A stretch of DNA of 64,000 nucleotides from Flavobacterium anhuiense (lineage in GTDB: Bacteria; Bacteroidota; Bacteroidia; Flavobacteriales; Flavobacteriaceae), in assembly GCF_900101855.1 (NCBI RefSeq), contig NZ_FMVC01000011.1, positions 1 to 64,000 on the forward strand, written 5' to 3'. How positions within the stretch are numbered: position 1 is the stretch's first letter; every line of letters begins with the position of its first letter. A program made the position numbers and the translations under genes. A model generated the notes under the pieces. The model made no database searches and was not told where the DNA came from. It worked only from the letters and a program-made list of their open reading frames with translations. Below are positions 15,511 through 24,942 of this stretch, piece after piece.

Positions 15511-17694
15511 ATGAAGAATATCAAATTAACAGCATTTGCCGTTTTACTTTCCGTTTTAAGTTTTAATTTTTCTAATGCAAATGAAAAATCAAAAACTTTT
15601 AACAAAAAGAATATATACTTTTCAAAACCTATCGTAAATTCAAAAATAAAAAAACAAAAGAAAAGCGATTTTGCCATTGACCCTCCAAAACTTATTGCGC
15701 AAGGAGATCAATTTTACTGCCCACAAACATCTATAAAGATTGTAACCGACTTTACAATTAATCATGATATAGCCGAAAATGGGACACAAGTACTTTATAT
15801 TCAGATTTCGTCTGGATATTCAAATGGCTTTGACCGATTAGAACTAACAAATCCGACCTTGCATCCTAATATTGTAACCAGTTGGGACGCTACTTCCGGA
15901 AAGCTAAGGTTGTCGGGAACAACTACTGCTGACATTCCTTATGATGATTTTGTTTCAGCAGTAAAGGATGTTGTATTTACTAACTCTTCTGCAACAGCTA
16001 ATGGAACAAGAACATTTTCGATTACTATTGGACAAGCCAATTATTTGCCATCTACTGGACATTACTATCTCTTTATCCCAAATGTGGGTGTAACTTGGAC
16101 AAGTGCACGAGATTTAGCCACATCAAGCACCTATTATGGTCTTCAAGGATACTTAGCCACCATTTTATCTGCTGATGAAGCAAAACTAATTGGTGAGCAA
16201 GCTTCTGGAACTGGATGGATTGGAGGAAGCGATGCTGAAACTGAAGGTATCTGGAAATGGGTGACAGGTCCTGAATCTGGAACTGTTTTTTGGAATGGCA
16301 ACGCAAATGGTTCGACTCCTAATTTTGCTTTTTGGAACACAGGCGAACCTAACCAACAAGGTGACGAAGATTATGCCCATATCACTCAGCCTGGTGTTGG
16401 AATAAGAGGTTCTTGGAATGATTTATCAAATACAGGAGATGCGACGGGTAATTATCAGCCAAAAGGCTATGTGGTGGAATATGGCGGAATGCCAGGAGAA
16501 GCTCCGTTAGAAATTGCCACAAGCACCAAAATTACCATCCCTACAGCAACTCCAGCTATTGATCCAATTCCAGTTTGTGATTCGGGAAGCTTTACCTTTA
16601 ATGCGACTTCAACTGCTGGAACGACAATTAGATGGTTTGATGCCGCTGTTGGAGGAAATTTATTGGCAACTGGCCCAACATACACTACACCACCAATAAA
16701 CGCAACTACAACTTATTATGTTGATGCTGGTTGCGAATCTAACCGTAAATCAGTAAAAGCAACTGTATATCCCACCCCTGTAGCTCCAATAGCTGAAAAA
16801 AATACTTATACAAATTGCGGTCCAGGAACTCTAACGATTAAAGCAACTTCAAATATTGGAACTATAAACTGGCATACTTCGGCAACTGGTGGAACAAGCG
16901 TTTTTCAAGGAACAACTTTTACAACTCCAACAATTTCATCCAATACAACTTATTATGCTGAAGCTTCAAATAATGGATGCACAAATCCAACTAGAACTCC
17001 TATAGACATTGTAATCTATACGCCTCCAACTGTTACAGATGAGACTTTGACTTTATGCCAGTTTCAGTCTAGAACATTAGACGCAGGAATTTCTGGAATG
17101 AGTTATTTATGGTCAAATGCCAATGAAACTACTCAACAAATTACGGTTAGCAAAGAAGGAACCTATACTGTTGTTGTTACAAGTCCTGAAAACTGTTCGA
17201 GCACAAAAACAATTGTAGTAGAAGAACACAAGATTCCGCAAATTGCACGTGTTGATGTTGAAGGAACAAGAGCTATTATTTATCCTGTAAAAGAAGAAGA
17301 TTATTTTGAATATTCTGTTGATGGTGTCAATTATCAAAACTCTACTGTTTTTTACGATGTTCCTGGCGGATTGCAAACTGCTTATGCACGAGAAAAAAAT
17401 GGATGCGGAGGAACTATCAAACAATTTGTAGTACTTGCTTTTCCTGCATTTTTTACGCCAAACAATGATTCTTATAACGATGTTTGGGAGGTTACCGGAA
17501 TGGAAAATTATCCTCAAGCTGTCGTTACAATTTTTGATCGCTACGGAAAACTAATAGCTCAATTAAGCCGTTTCAAAATGAGTTGGGATGGCACTCTAAA
17601 CCAAGTTCCGCTTCCCGCATCTGATTATTGGTACGCTTTAAAAGTAGACGATTCAATGCCGGTTTTAAGAGGACATTTTACATTAAAAAGATAA
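15511..17694 (+). CDS. Secreted C-type lectin-domain protein with T9SS type B sorting domain
   Basis: 727 residues. Signal peptide about 1-23. After a beta-rich region (80-175), a C-type lectin-like domain spans about 177-325, with WIGG, GEPNQQGDEDYAHI and GSWNDL motifs; the EPN and WND triplets are the calcium/sugar-binding positions of mannose-type lectins. Two Ig-like repeats follow (TTYYVDA and TTYYAEA ends), then a SYLWSNANETT PKD-like module. The last 85 residues (FFTPNNDSYNDVWEVTGM to HFTLKR) are the gliding-motility/type B sorting domain that routes proteins through T9SS. It is probably a surface adhesin or glycan-binding protein. Confidence 0.93.
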   Translation: MKNIKLTAFAVLLSVLSFNFSNANEKSKTFNKKNIYFSKPIVNSKIKKQKKSDFAIDPPKLIAQGDQFYCPQTSIKIVTDFTINHDIAENGTQVLYIQISSGYSNGFDRLELTNPTLHPNIVTSWDATSGKLRLSGTTTADIPYDDFVSAVKDVVFTNSSATANGTRTFSITIGQANYLPSTGHYYLFIPNVGVTWTSARDLATSSTYYGLQGYLATILSADEAKLIGEQASGTGWIGGSDAETEGIWKWVTGPESGTVFWNGNANGSTPNFAFWNTGEPNQQGDEDYAHITQPGVGIRGSWNDLSNTGDATGNYQPKGYVVEYGGMPGEAPLEIATSTKITIPTATPAIDPIPVCDSGSFTFNATSTAGTTIRWFDAAVGGNLLATGPTYTTPPINATTTYYVDAGCESNRKSVKATVYPTPVAPIAEKNTYTNCGPGTLTIKATSNIGTINWHTSATGGTSVFQGTTFTTPTISSNTTYYAEASNNGCTNPTRTPIDIVIYTPPTVTDETLTLCQFQSRTLDAGISGMSYLWSNANETTQQITVSKEGTYTVVVTSPENCSSTKTIVVEEHKIPQIARVDVEGTRAIIYPVKEEDYFEYSVDGVNYQNSTVFYDVPGGLQTAYAREKNGCGGTIKQFVVLAFPAFFTPNNDSYNDVWEVTGMENYPQAVVTIFDRYGKLIAQLSRFKMSWDGTLNQVPLPASDYWYALKVDDSMPVLRGHFTLKR

Positions 17695-17696
17695 TT

Positions 17697-18047
17697 ATGA
17701 ATATAGAAACCATTCGAGAAATCTGTCAAAAACTAACTGGCACAACTGAAGATATTAAATGGGAACACGACCTAGTATTCTCTGTGGGCTCAAAAATGTA
17801 TTGTGTTGTTGGGCTTGACCAAAATCCCACTTCTGCTTCATTTAAAGTTTTGGACGAAGAATTTGAGGAAATGAGCAATAGACCTGGATTTAAACCTGCG
17901 CCTTATGTTGCCAAATACAAATGGGTTTTAATTGATGATATCACTCGAATGAAAAAATCAGAATGGGAAAAATACATTCAACAATCTTATCGTCTTGTTC
18001 AGGAAAAATTATCTGCAAAACTTAGAAAACAGCTCGGAATAATATAA
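17697..18047 (+). CDS. MmcQ/YjbR family protein
   Basis: 116 residues of the YjbR fold (DNA-binding-like, related to type III effector/CyaY-like structures). Hallmarks are KWEHDLVFSVGSKMYCV, the FEEMSNRPGFKPAPYVAKYKWV block and a C-terminal helix. The function of the family is unsettled. The start is placed at the ATG 2 bp after the previous stop. An upstream in-frame start at 17628 would overlap the sorting-domain gene by 67 bp and is less likely. It may be read through from the lectin gene. Confidence 0.9.
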   Translation: MNIETIREICQKLTGTTEDIKWEHDLVFSVGSKMYCVVGLDQNPTSASFKVLDEEFEEMSNRPGFKPAPYVAKYKWVLIDDITRMKKSEWEKYIQQSYRLVQEKLSAKLRKQLGII

Positions 18048-18049
18048 AT

Positions 18050-19186
18050 TTAAGAAGCCGTTTTATTCTTAATTTCATTTAAAATATAAAGATAATCTTC
18101 GTGATTTTTTACAAAATCACGGTCAGAAACATCGATGATTAAAACATTCAAATCGGTTTGAGATTTTATGTATTCCAAGTAACCGTTATTGATTTTTTCT
18201 AAATATGCCGCTTCAATATTCTGTTCATAAACGCGTCCGCGTTTTTTGATATTTTGAAGAAGACGATCCGTATTTTGATATAAATAAATATACAAATCTG
18301 GTTTTGGCATTTCTCTGTAAATAATATCGAATAAATTTCTGTACAAACGATATTCGTCTTCAGCAAGCGTTATTTTTGCGAAAATCAGCGATTTAAAAAT
18401 ATGATAATCGGCAACAATAAAATCTTTAAACAAATCAAATTGCGCCAAATCATCGGCTAACTGCTGATAACGATCGGCTAAAAAAGACATTTCTAAAGGA
18501 AACGCATATCGGCTTTGGTCTTTGTAAAACTTTGGAAGAAACGGATTATCAGCAAATCTTTCTAAAACTGTTTTCCCATTAAAATCCTCTGCAATTTTAT
18601 GCACCAAAGTAGTTTTTCCTGCTCCAATATTGCCTTCAAAAGCAACATAATTAAATTGGTTTAACGGAATTTCTCCTATCGGACTTTTTAAATCCTGAAC
18701 AACTGTACATACACTGTCATCTGGAGTAATTGCGATTAGTTCAGAAATTGTTTTCTGCAAAATAGGATGTTTCCAATTTAACTTTAAATCTTGCATTGGC
18801 AGTAAAACAAAATTTCTATTCTGCATTAATGGATGCGGAACCTGAAGTTTTTCTGTATCAATTATTTCAGCATCAAAAGCAATCAAATCAACATCAATAA
18901 TTCTAGACTGATACCCTTCTTGATTCAAGCGGATTCTTCCCAGTTCCTTTTCGACTTTTAAAATTTGATTGAGTATTTTTTGTGCAGATGAATAGGTATG
19001 CAAAAGAAGTGCGCAATTATAAAAAGCATCACTCTCAAAACCCCATGCAGGAGTCTCGTAAAGTTTTGAAACCTGAATGACAGTTCCCACATTTTGGTGT
19101 ATTAAATCAATACATTTCTGAATGTTTTCTAGTCTGCTGCCTTGGTTGCTGCCTATCGATAAAACGACTTGATGCTGTAATTTCAT
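18050..19186 (-). CDS. folK: Fused HPPK (FolK) and deoxynucleoside kinase
   Basis: 378 residues with two enzymes in one chain. Residues 1-160 are 6-hydroxymethyl-7,8-dihydropterin pyrophosphokinase: IGSNQGSRLENI, then RIIDVDLI with metal-binding Asp98 and Asp100. Residues about 178-378 are a deoxynucleoside kinase: P-loop GNIGAGKT (185-192), ERFADNPFLPKFY, and the SFLADRY and RGRVYEQNI motifs. One half makes a folate precursor, the other phosphorylates deoxynucleosides. Both serve thymidylate/DNA precursor supply. It converges on the yjbR-like gene with a 2-bp gap. The join is in one uninterrupted frame, so it is a true fusion. Confidence 0.94.
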   Translation of the reverse strand: MKLQHQVVLSIGSNQGSRLENIQKCIDLIHQNVGTVIQVSKLYETPAWGFESDAFYNCALLLHTYSSAQKILNQILKVEKELGRIRLNQEGYQSRIIDVDLIAFDAEIIDTEKLQVPHPLMQNRNFVLLPMQDLKLNWKHPILQKTISELIAITPDDSVCTVVQDLKSPIGEIPLNQFNYVAFEGNIGAGKTTLVHKIAEDFNGKTVLERFADNPFLPKFYKDQSRYAFPLEMSFLADRYQQLADDLAQFDLFKDFIVADYHIFKSLIFAKITLAEDEYRLYRNLFDIIYREMPKPDLYIYLYQNTDRLLQNIKKRGRVYEQNIEAAYLEKINNGYLEYIKSQTDLNVLIIDVSDRDFVKNHEDYLYILNEIKNKTAS

Positions 19187-19324
19187 AATTAATGCAAATT
19201 AACTAAAACTATTTTAGAATTAACCAATATATTTGTGAAACGACGTCTCAAATCAAATCATAAATTTAGAAGTCTAGTTTGTAACATTTTGCCCTTTTTC
19301 GCTACTTATTAAAAAAATATACAT

Positions 19325-21082
19325 ATGAAGTTTTTAGGAAATGTAATTGCCACAGTAATTGGTATTTTTGTATTTATTATGCTCTTCTTTTTTGGAGTAA
19401 TCTTTATCGGAGCCATTTTTGGCGGAGACGACACGGTTTCTGTTAAATCTGATTCGGTTATCGAATTGAACTTAAAAGAAATCAAAAACGATTACGCAGG
19501 AAAATACAAAGATCCGTGGGTAACTGTTTTTTCAGACAAAAAAGGCATTGGTCTGACCGATGTTATTAATGCTATCGAAGCGGCAAAAACAGATGATAAC
19601 ATCAAAGGAATTTCGATTTTAAATGACGAATCTTCTCTTGGTCTTGCACAATATAAAGATTTACGAAATGCTCTTGAAAGCTTTAAAAAATCTGGAAAAT
19701 TTGTCTGGGCTTATGCCAATACTTATTCTCAAAAAGAATATTATTTAAATTCTGTTGCTAATACGATTTATATAAATCCAGCAGGAGATTTAGATTTTAA
19801 AGGTCTTTCTTCTGAAGTTATGTTTTTCAAAGATTTTCAAGATAAATCTGGAATCCACATGGAAGTAATTCGTCACGGAAAATATAAAAGTGCCGTCGAA
19901 CCTTTCTTAGAAAATAAAATGAGCGATGCCAACAGAGAACAGATTACTGCACTTTTGAACTCTATTTGGGCAACTGTTTCAGCTGATATTTCAAAAAGCA
20001 GAAATATTCCGTTGCCTAAACTAAACGAAATTGCAAATGGTCTTCTGGCAAGAACTCCAGAAATGGCCAAACAACAGCATTTGGTTGATATTGTTGCTTA
20101 TGAAGACGTTTACCATGATGCGATTAGAAAAGCCTTAAAGGTAGACAAAGACGAAGATTACAATAAAATCTCGATCACAGATTATACTCAAAATCACGTA
20201 ACAACAGCTTTAGCTAATACTGCAACAGATCAGATCGCTATTATTTACGCTCAAGGCGAAATTGGAAGCGGCGAAGGAGATGTAAATACAATTGGAGAAG
20301 GTTCGATGAGACGTTCTCTACAAGAAGCAAGAAAAAATGACGATGTAAAAGCGATCGTTCTTAGAATTGACAGCCCAGGCGGAAGCGCTCTAACATCTGA
20401 TTTAATTTGGAGAGAAATAGAAATCACGAAAAAAGTAAAACCAGTTGTGGTTTCTATGGGGAATTATGCTGCATCTGGCGGTTATTACATCGCTTGTAAC
20501 GCCAATAAAATCTTTGCTGAAAACAACACTATCACAGGATCTATTGGAGTTTTCGGGATGCTTCCAAACTTTAGTCCATTAGCAAATAAATTAGGAATCA
20601 ATTCTGAGCAAGTTAAAACGCATGAAAATGCTGCAAACTATAGTCCATTTTTACCTGTCGATGAAAAATTCAAAGCCTTTACTTTAGAAGGAGTAGAAAA
20701 AATTTATAACACATTTGTAAGCCATGTTGCTGAAGGCCGCAAAATGTCTTTTGCACAAGTTGATTCTATTGCTCAAGGTAGAGTTTGGTCTGGAACTGAA
20801 GCTTTAAAAATTGGTTTGGTTGATAAAATCGGCGGCTTGAATGATGCGATTGTTGAAGCTGCAAAAATTGCTAAAGTGAAAAAATACAGCACTCAGAATT
20901 ATCCTGAATATGAAAAAACCTTAAATGATCTGCTGGGTAATCTCCCTTTTGCAAAATCGAAAGAAGCGTTTATAAAAGAAGAAATTGGAGAAGAAAATTA
21001 TCTTCTTATTGAACAGGTGAAAAAATTCCAAAAACAAAAAGGAATACAAGCCATATTGCCTTACGGAATCAATATTTATTAA
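19325..21082 (+). CDS. sppA: Signal peptide peptidase SppA, long form
   Basis: 585 residues, the 67-kDa tandem-domain type. An N-terminal membrane anchor (about 8-33) is followed by two Clp-like serine-protease halves. The catalytic dyad is split as usual: Lys188 in HGKYKSAVEPF from the first half and Ser384 in GNYAASGGYYIA from the second. It degrades cleaved signal peptides in the inner membrane. The following hydrolase gene starts 12 bp after its stop, so the two are probably co-transcribed. Confidence 0.96.
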   Translation: MKFLGNVIATVIGIFVFIMLFFFGVIFIGAIFGGDDTVSVKSDSVIELNLKEIKNDYAGKYKDPWVTVFSDKKGIGLTDVINAIEAAKTDDNIKGISILNDESSLGLAQYKDLRNALESFKKSGKFVWAYANTYSQKEYYLNSVANTIYINPAGDLDFKGLSSEVMFFKDFQDKSGIHMEVIRHGKYKSAVEPFLENKMSDANREQITALLNSIWATVSADISKSRNIPLPKLNEIANGLLARTPEMAKQQHLVDIVAYEDVYHDAIRKALKVDKDEDYNKISITDYTQNHVTTALANTATDQIAIIYAQGEIGSGEGDVNTIGEGSMRRSLQEARKNDDVKAIVLRIDSPGGSALTSDLIWREIEITKKVKPVVVSMGNYAASGGYYIACNANKIFAENNTITGSIGVFGMLPNFSPLANKLGINSEQVKTHENAANYSPFLPVDEKFKAFTLEGVEKIYNTFVSHVAEGRKMSFAQVDSIAQGRVWSGTEALKIGLVDKIGGLNDAIVEAAKIAKVKKYSTQNYPEYEKTLNDLLGNLPFAKSKEAFIKEEIGEENYLLIEQVKKFQKQKGIQAILPYGINIY

Positions 21083-21094
21083 TTGGATTAAAAG

Positions 21095-22042
21095 ATGAAT
21101 AAAGTAATTCTTTTTCTAACGGTTTTATTTTGGAGTTTCTTAAATGCCCAAACCAAAAAAGAAATCACGTTTAAGGAAACGCCAGCAATCTTAAAAATAA
21201 ATAATGATCAGATTTTTGGTACGCTGACAACGCCAGATTTAACCAAAAAGTTTCCAGTTGCTTTGATCATTGCTGGTTCTGGCCCAACGGACAGAAACGG
21301 AAATAATCCGATGATGAAAAACAATTCGTTGAAAATGCTGGCAGAAGCGTTGGCTAAAAACGGAATTGCATCATTGCGTTACGATAAAAGAGCTATTGGG
21401 GAAAGTAAAGCAGCAGGCGGATCTGAAAGCAGTTTGGTTTTTGAAAATTACATTCAAGATGCCAAAAGCTGGATTAATTATTTAAAACAAGACAAACGTT
21501 TTTCTAAAATAATTATAATTGGACACAGCGAAGGTTCTTTAATTGGAATGGTTGCCAGTGCAAAAGCCGATAAGTTTATCTCGATTGCAGGCGCAGGCGA
21601 ACCAGCAGATCAGATTTTAAAAACACAGATTGGAGCAAAGTCAATGAAACAGCTTAATGACATGACTTTTCCAATAATTGATAGTTTAAAAAACGGATTT
21701 GAGGTAAAAAAAGTAGATCCAATGTTGAATTCTCTTTTTAGACCAAGCGTTCAGCCTTATCTGATTTCTTGGTTCAAATACAATCCGCAGACCGAAATAC
21801 AAAAACTTACTATTCCTGTATTAATCGTACAAGGAAACAAAGACATTCAGATTGCAGTAAAAGATGCCGAAAACCTAAAACAAGTCAGCAAAAATGCAGA
21901 TTTGCAGATTATTGACAAGATGAACCATATTATGAAAATTATTGATGGCAATCAGGAAGATAATATGGCTAGTTATAATAATGAAACACTTCCAATTTCT
22001 GAAGCCTTAGTTGAGAAGATTGTCTCTTTTATTGAGAAATGA
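21095..22042 (+). CDS. Secreted alpha/beta hydrolase
   Basis: 315 residues. A signal peptide (MNKVILFLTVLFWSFLNAQ) precedes an alpha/beta hydrolase domain. The GSGPTDRNGNN oxyanion loop, the nucleophile Ser145 in GHSEGS, and a late His in DKMNHIMK are visible. It belongs to the group annotated as secreted esterases or dienelactone-hydrolase-like peptidases; substrate is unknown. It shares an operon with sppA and ends in a terminator. Confidence 0.9.
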   Translation: MNKVILFLTVLFWSFLNAQTKKEITFKETPAILKINNDQIFGTLTTPDLTKKFPVALIIAGSGPTDRNGNNPMMKNNSLKMLAEALAKNGIASLRYDKRAIGESKAAGGSESSLVFENYIQDAKSWINYLKQDKRFSKIIIIGHSEGSLIGMVASAKADKFISIAGAGEPADQILKTQIGAKSMKQLNDMTFPIIDSLKNGFEVKKVDPMLNSLFRPSVQPYLISWFKYNPQTEIQKLTIPVLIVQGNKDIQIAVKDAENLKQVSKNADLQIIDKMNHIMKIIDGNQEDNMASYNNETLPISEALVEKIVSFIEK

Positions 22043-22057
22043 TAAAATAAATACCCT

Positions 22058-22098
22058 AAAAAATCCGTTTTGAAAATAGTTCTCAACGGATTTTTTTT
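22058..22098 (+). terminator. Terminator after hydrolase gene
   Basis: AAAAAATCCGTT pairs with AACGGATTTTTT over a loop of about 16 nt, then TTATTTT. Confidence 0.85.
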
Positions 22099-22168
22099 AT
22101 TTTATAAATTTTAATAAAATTCCTACACAATTAAGAAAACTTTATCTTCAAACTCTAGTAAAAAAAAC

Positions 22169-22176
22169 TATTTTTG
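22169..22176 (+). promoter_or_regulatory. -7 promoter box for asmA-like gene
   Basis: TATTTTTG, 42 bp before the ATG. Confidence 0.6.
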
Positions 22177-22218
22177 CAGGAGTCGATTTTAAAAATGTAA
22201 ACCCTCAAATCTATTTAT

Positions 22219-24825
22219 ATGCTAAAAAAAGTTCTAAAAATAAGTGCCATAGTCCTTGTGGTATTTGTTGCTGCATTATTTGCCATTCCGTTTTTGTTTA
22301 AAGACCAGATTAAGGCTAAAATTGTCGAAGCCATTAACGAAAGTGTTGATGCTAAAGTAAGTTTTACAGATGCTGATTTAAGTTTGTTTAAGAATTTTCC
22401 AAACGCAACAGTTGGAATCGAGAAATTAGTCATCATCAACAAAGCTCCTTTTGAAGGCGACACTTTGGTTTCATTAGGAGAATTGAATTTAAAAATGAGC
22501 ATTAAAGAACTTTTCAAAGGAAAAGATGAACCTTTAAGCATTCAGGGAATTAGTTCTACAAACGGATTAGTAAATATTATCTTCAATAAAGATGGTATCG
22601 GAAACTTTGATATTGCTCTAAAAGACAAAAAAGAAGAAAATGCCAAAGACGAAGCAAGCAAACCTCTTGCCTTGAAAATTCAAAACTATAAAATTGAGAA
22701 TTTTACTTTTAGATACATCGATCAAGGTTCTAAAATTAAAATGGTAATTGACAGTTTAAACCACGAAGGAACTGGAGATTTTACCAATTCAAAATTAGAT
22801 CTGGCTACAAAATCTACTGCAAAAGTTTCATTAGACATGGATAAAATAAATTACATGAAAAATGTGAAACTAACTTTAGACGCTGTCCTTGGAATCGATT
22901 TAGAGAAAAGCAAATATACTTTCAAAGAAAATAAAGCTTTAATCAATCAATTGCCTTTAGAATTCGATGGATTCATTCAAATGGCAGAGAAAGCTCAGAT
23001 TTACGACTTAAAGTTTAAAACTCCTACTTCATCTTTTACCAATTTCTTAGGCTTAATTCCTTCGGCTTACGCTGCTGGTTTAGATGGCGTAAAAACAACT
23101 GGAGATTTTACCGTAAATGGTTTTGCAAAAGGGGAACTTACAGATACAACTGTACCTAAATTTAATATTGAAATTGCATCAAACAATGCTTCTTTCCAAT
23201 ATCCAAACCTTCCAAAATCGGTTCAAAATATTGTAATTGATACGAAAATCATTAACGAAACTGGAATTTTAAATGATACTTATGTGAACCTGGACAAGCT
23301 ATCATTTAGAATTGACCAAGATGTTTTTAACGCTAAAGCGAATATCAAAAACATTACTGTAAATCCTATTATCGATGCGGCTTTAAAAGGAACAATCAAC
23401 TTAGCTAATCTTTCAAAAGCGTATCCAATTAAAATGGATAAACCTTTGGCAGGTATTTTAAAAGCAGATGTTACTACCAATTTTGATATGGCTTCTGTAG
23501 AAAAGAGCCAGTACCAAAACATCAAAAATGCTGGTACAATGAGCTTGTCAGGATTTAAATATACTGATGAAAACAATAAATCGATGAACATCAGCACAGC
23601 GTTGGTCGAATTCAATCCGAGCAAAATTAACTTAAAGCAGTTTGATGCTACGACTGGAAAAAGCGATATCAGCATTAACGGAGTTTTAGAGAATTTCTAT
23701 GGTTTTATGTTTAAAAAACAAGAACTGAAAGGAAACTTCAATATGAGCTCAAACCAATTAGCTGTTGATGATTTCATGACTGCTGGCGAACCTGCAAAAG
23801 AGGAAACCAAAACTCCTGCAAAACCAGCTGATGCAATGAAGATTCCTGCTTTCTTAAACTGCACGTTAAATGCAAAAGCAACAACAGTTTTATATGATAA
23901 TTTGAAATTAAAGGATGTTTCTGGAAGATTGCTTATTAAGGATGAAAAAGCAACTCTTGAAAACTTTAAAACAAACATTTTTGGAGGGTCTATCGGTCTT
24001 AACGGAGCGGTTTCTACAAAAGAAAAAGTGCCGACTTTTGACATGAATTTAGGTTTCAATCAAGTTGATATTGCGCAGACTTTTACACAATTGGATATGA
24101 TGAAAAAAATTGCGCCAATTGCCGGAATCATAAACGGAAAACTGAATTCGACTATCAAACTGAATGGTAATTTGGATGCAAAAGAATTGACACCAGATTT
24201 AAAATCGATTTCAGGAGATTTATTAGGTCAGCTTTTATCTACTACGGTAAATGCCAAAAATTCGACAGTTTTAAATTCGCTTACTTCAAACGTGAAGTTT
24301 CTAGATCTAAACAAATTGAATCTAAACGATTTAAAAATGGCATTGACTTTTGATAACGGAAAAGTAAATGTTAAACCGTTTGATATTAAATACCAAGACA
24401 TTAAAGTAAGCGTTGGCGGAACTCATGGCTTTGACCAAAGCATGAATTACAATCTAAAATTTGATGTTCCTGCCAAATATTTAGGAACTGAAGCTAATAA
24501 TTTAATTGCGAAAATGTCTCCTGCAGACGCTGCAAAACTAGATAATATTCCAATTAATGCTTCTTTGACAGGGAATTTTTCAAATCCTAAAGTCAGTACA
24601 GATATGAAAGCTGCTGTTAGCAATTTGACTACGCAATTGGTCAACCAGCAGAAAGAAAAACTGACTCAAAAAGGAACTTCAGCACTTACAGATTTGATCA
24701 ACAAAAACACTAAAGCAAAAGATACGACTCAGGCTGCTAAAACTGAAAAAGAGCAAAAAACTCAGGAAGTAACTAAAAAAGCAAGTGATTTATTGAATGG
24801 ATTGTTTAAGAAGAAGAATCCATAA
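22219..24825 (+). CDS. AsmA family outer-membrane assembly/lipid-transport-like protein
   Basis: 868 residues. One N-terminal transmembrane helix (about 6-26) anchors a long periplasmic beta-rich body. AsmA marks are the opening KIVEAINESVDAKVSFTDADLSLFKNFPNATVGIEKLVI and the late AsmA_2 region (SGDLLGQLLSTTVNAKNS). The C-terminal 80 residues are Lys/Thr/Gln-rich and probably helical. AsmA-like proteins form hydrophobic grooves that carry phospholipids between membranes. It is monocistronic. Confidence 0.92.
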   Translation: MLKKVLKISAIVLVVFVAALFAIPFLFKDQIKAKIVEAINESVDAKVSFTDADLSLFKNFPNATVGIEKLVIINKAPFEGDTLVSLGELNLKMSIKELFKGKDEPLSIQGISSTNGLVNIIFNKDGIGNFDIALKDKKEENAKDEASKPLALKIQNYKIENFTFRYIDQGSKIKMVIDSLNHEGTGDFTNSKLDLATKSTAKVSLDMDKINYMKNVKLTLDAVLGIDLEKSKYTFKENKALINQLPLEFDGFIQMAEKAQIYDLKFKTPTSSFTNFLGLIPSAYAAGLDGVKTTGDFTVNGFAKGELTDTTVPKFNIEIASNNASFQYPNLPKSVQNIVIDTKIINETGILNDTYVNLDKLSFRIDQDVFNAKANIKNITVNPIIDAALKGTINLANLSKAYPIKMDKPLAGILKADVTTNFDMASVEKSQYQNIKNAGTMSLSGFKYTDENNKSMNISTALVEFNPSKINLKQFDATTGKSDISINGVLENFYGFMFKKQELKGNFNMSSNQLAVDDFMTAGEPAKEETKTPAKPADAMKIPAFLNCTLNAKATTVLYDNLKLKDVSGRLLIKDEKATLENFKTNIFGGSIGLNGAVSTKEKVPTFDMNLGFNQVDIAQTFTQLDMMKKIAPIAGIINGKLNSTIKLNGNLDAKELTPDLKSISGDLLGQLLSTTVNAKNSTVLNSLTSNVKFLDLNKLNLNDLKMALTFDNGKVNVKPFDIKYQDIKVSVGGTHGFDQSMNYNLKFDVPAKYLGTEANNLIAKMSPADAAKLDNIPINASLTGNFSNPKVSTDMKAAVSNLTTQLVNQQKEKLTQKGTSALTDLINKNTKAKDTTQAAKTEKEQKTQEVTKKASDLLNGLFKKKNP

Positions 24826-24830
24826 AGAAA

Positions 24831-24903
24831 GATGCTGAGATGCTAAGCTTCTAAGATACTGAGTTTATTCTAAAGCTAAAAAATCTTAGAATCTTAGAAG
24901 CTT
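24831..24903. repeat. 8-nt-period tract framed by a perfect 13-bp inverted repeat
   Basis: Four consecutive 8-mers (GATGCTGA, GATGCTAA, GCTTCTAA, GATACTGA) occupy 24831-24862. AAGCTTCTAAGAT (24845-24857) is the exact reverse complement of 24891-24903. The tract lies between the asmA-like stop and a bidirectional terminator. Confidence 0.88.
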
Positions 24904-24908
24904 TAAAA

Positions 24909-24942
24909 AAAAATCCTGTTCAAAATGAACAGGATTTTTTTT
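24909..24942. terminator. Bidirectional terminator between asmA-like and GT9 genes
   Basis: AATCCTGTTC pairs with GAACAGGATT across AAAAT, with T-runs on both sides. It touches the stop codon of the minus-strand gene. Confidence 0.9.

Noticed and set aside
16073..17517. Several antisense frames inside the lectin-domain gene
   Set aside because: They are low-complexity shadows (Ser/Ile/Phe-rich) of a well-supported coding gene with domain motifs.
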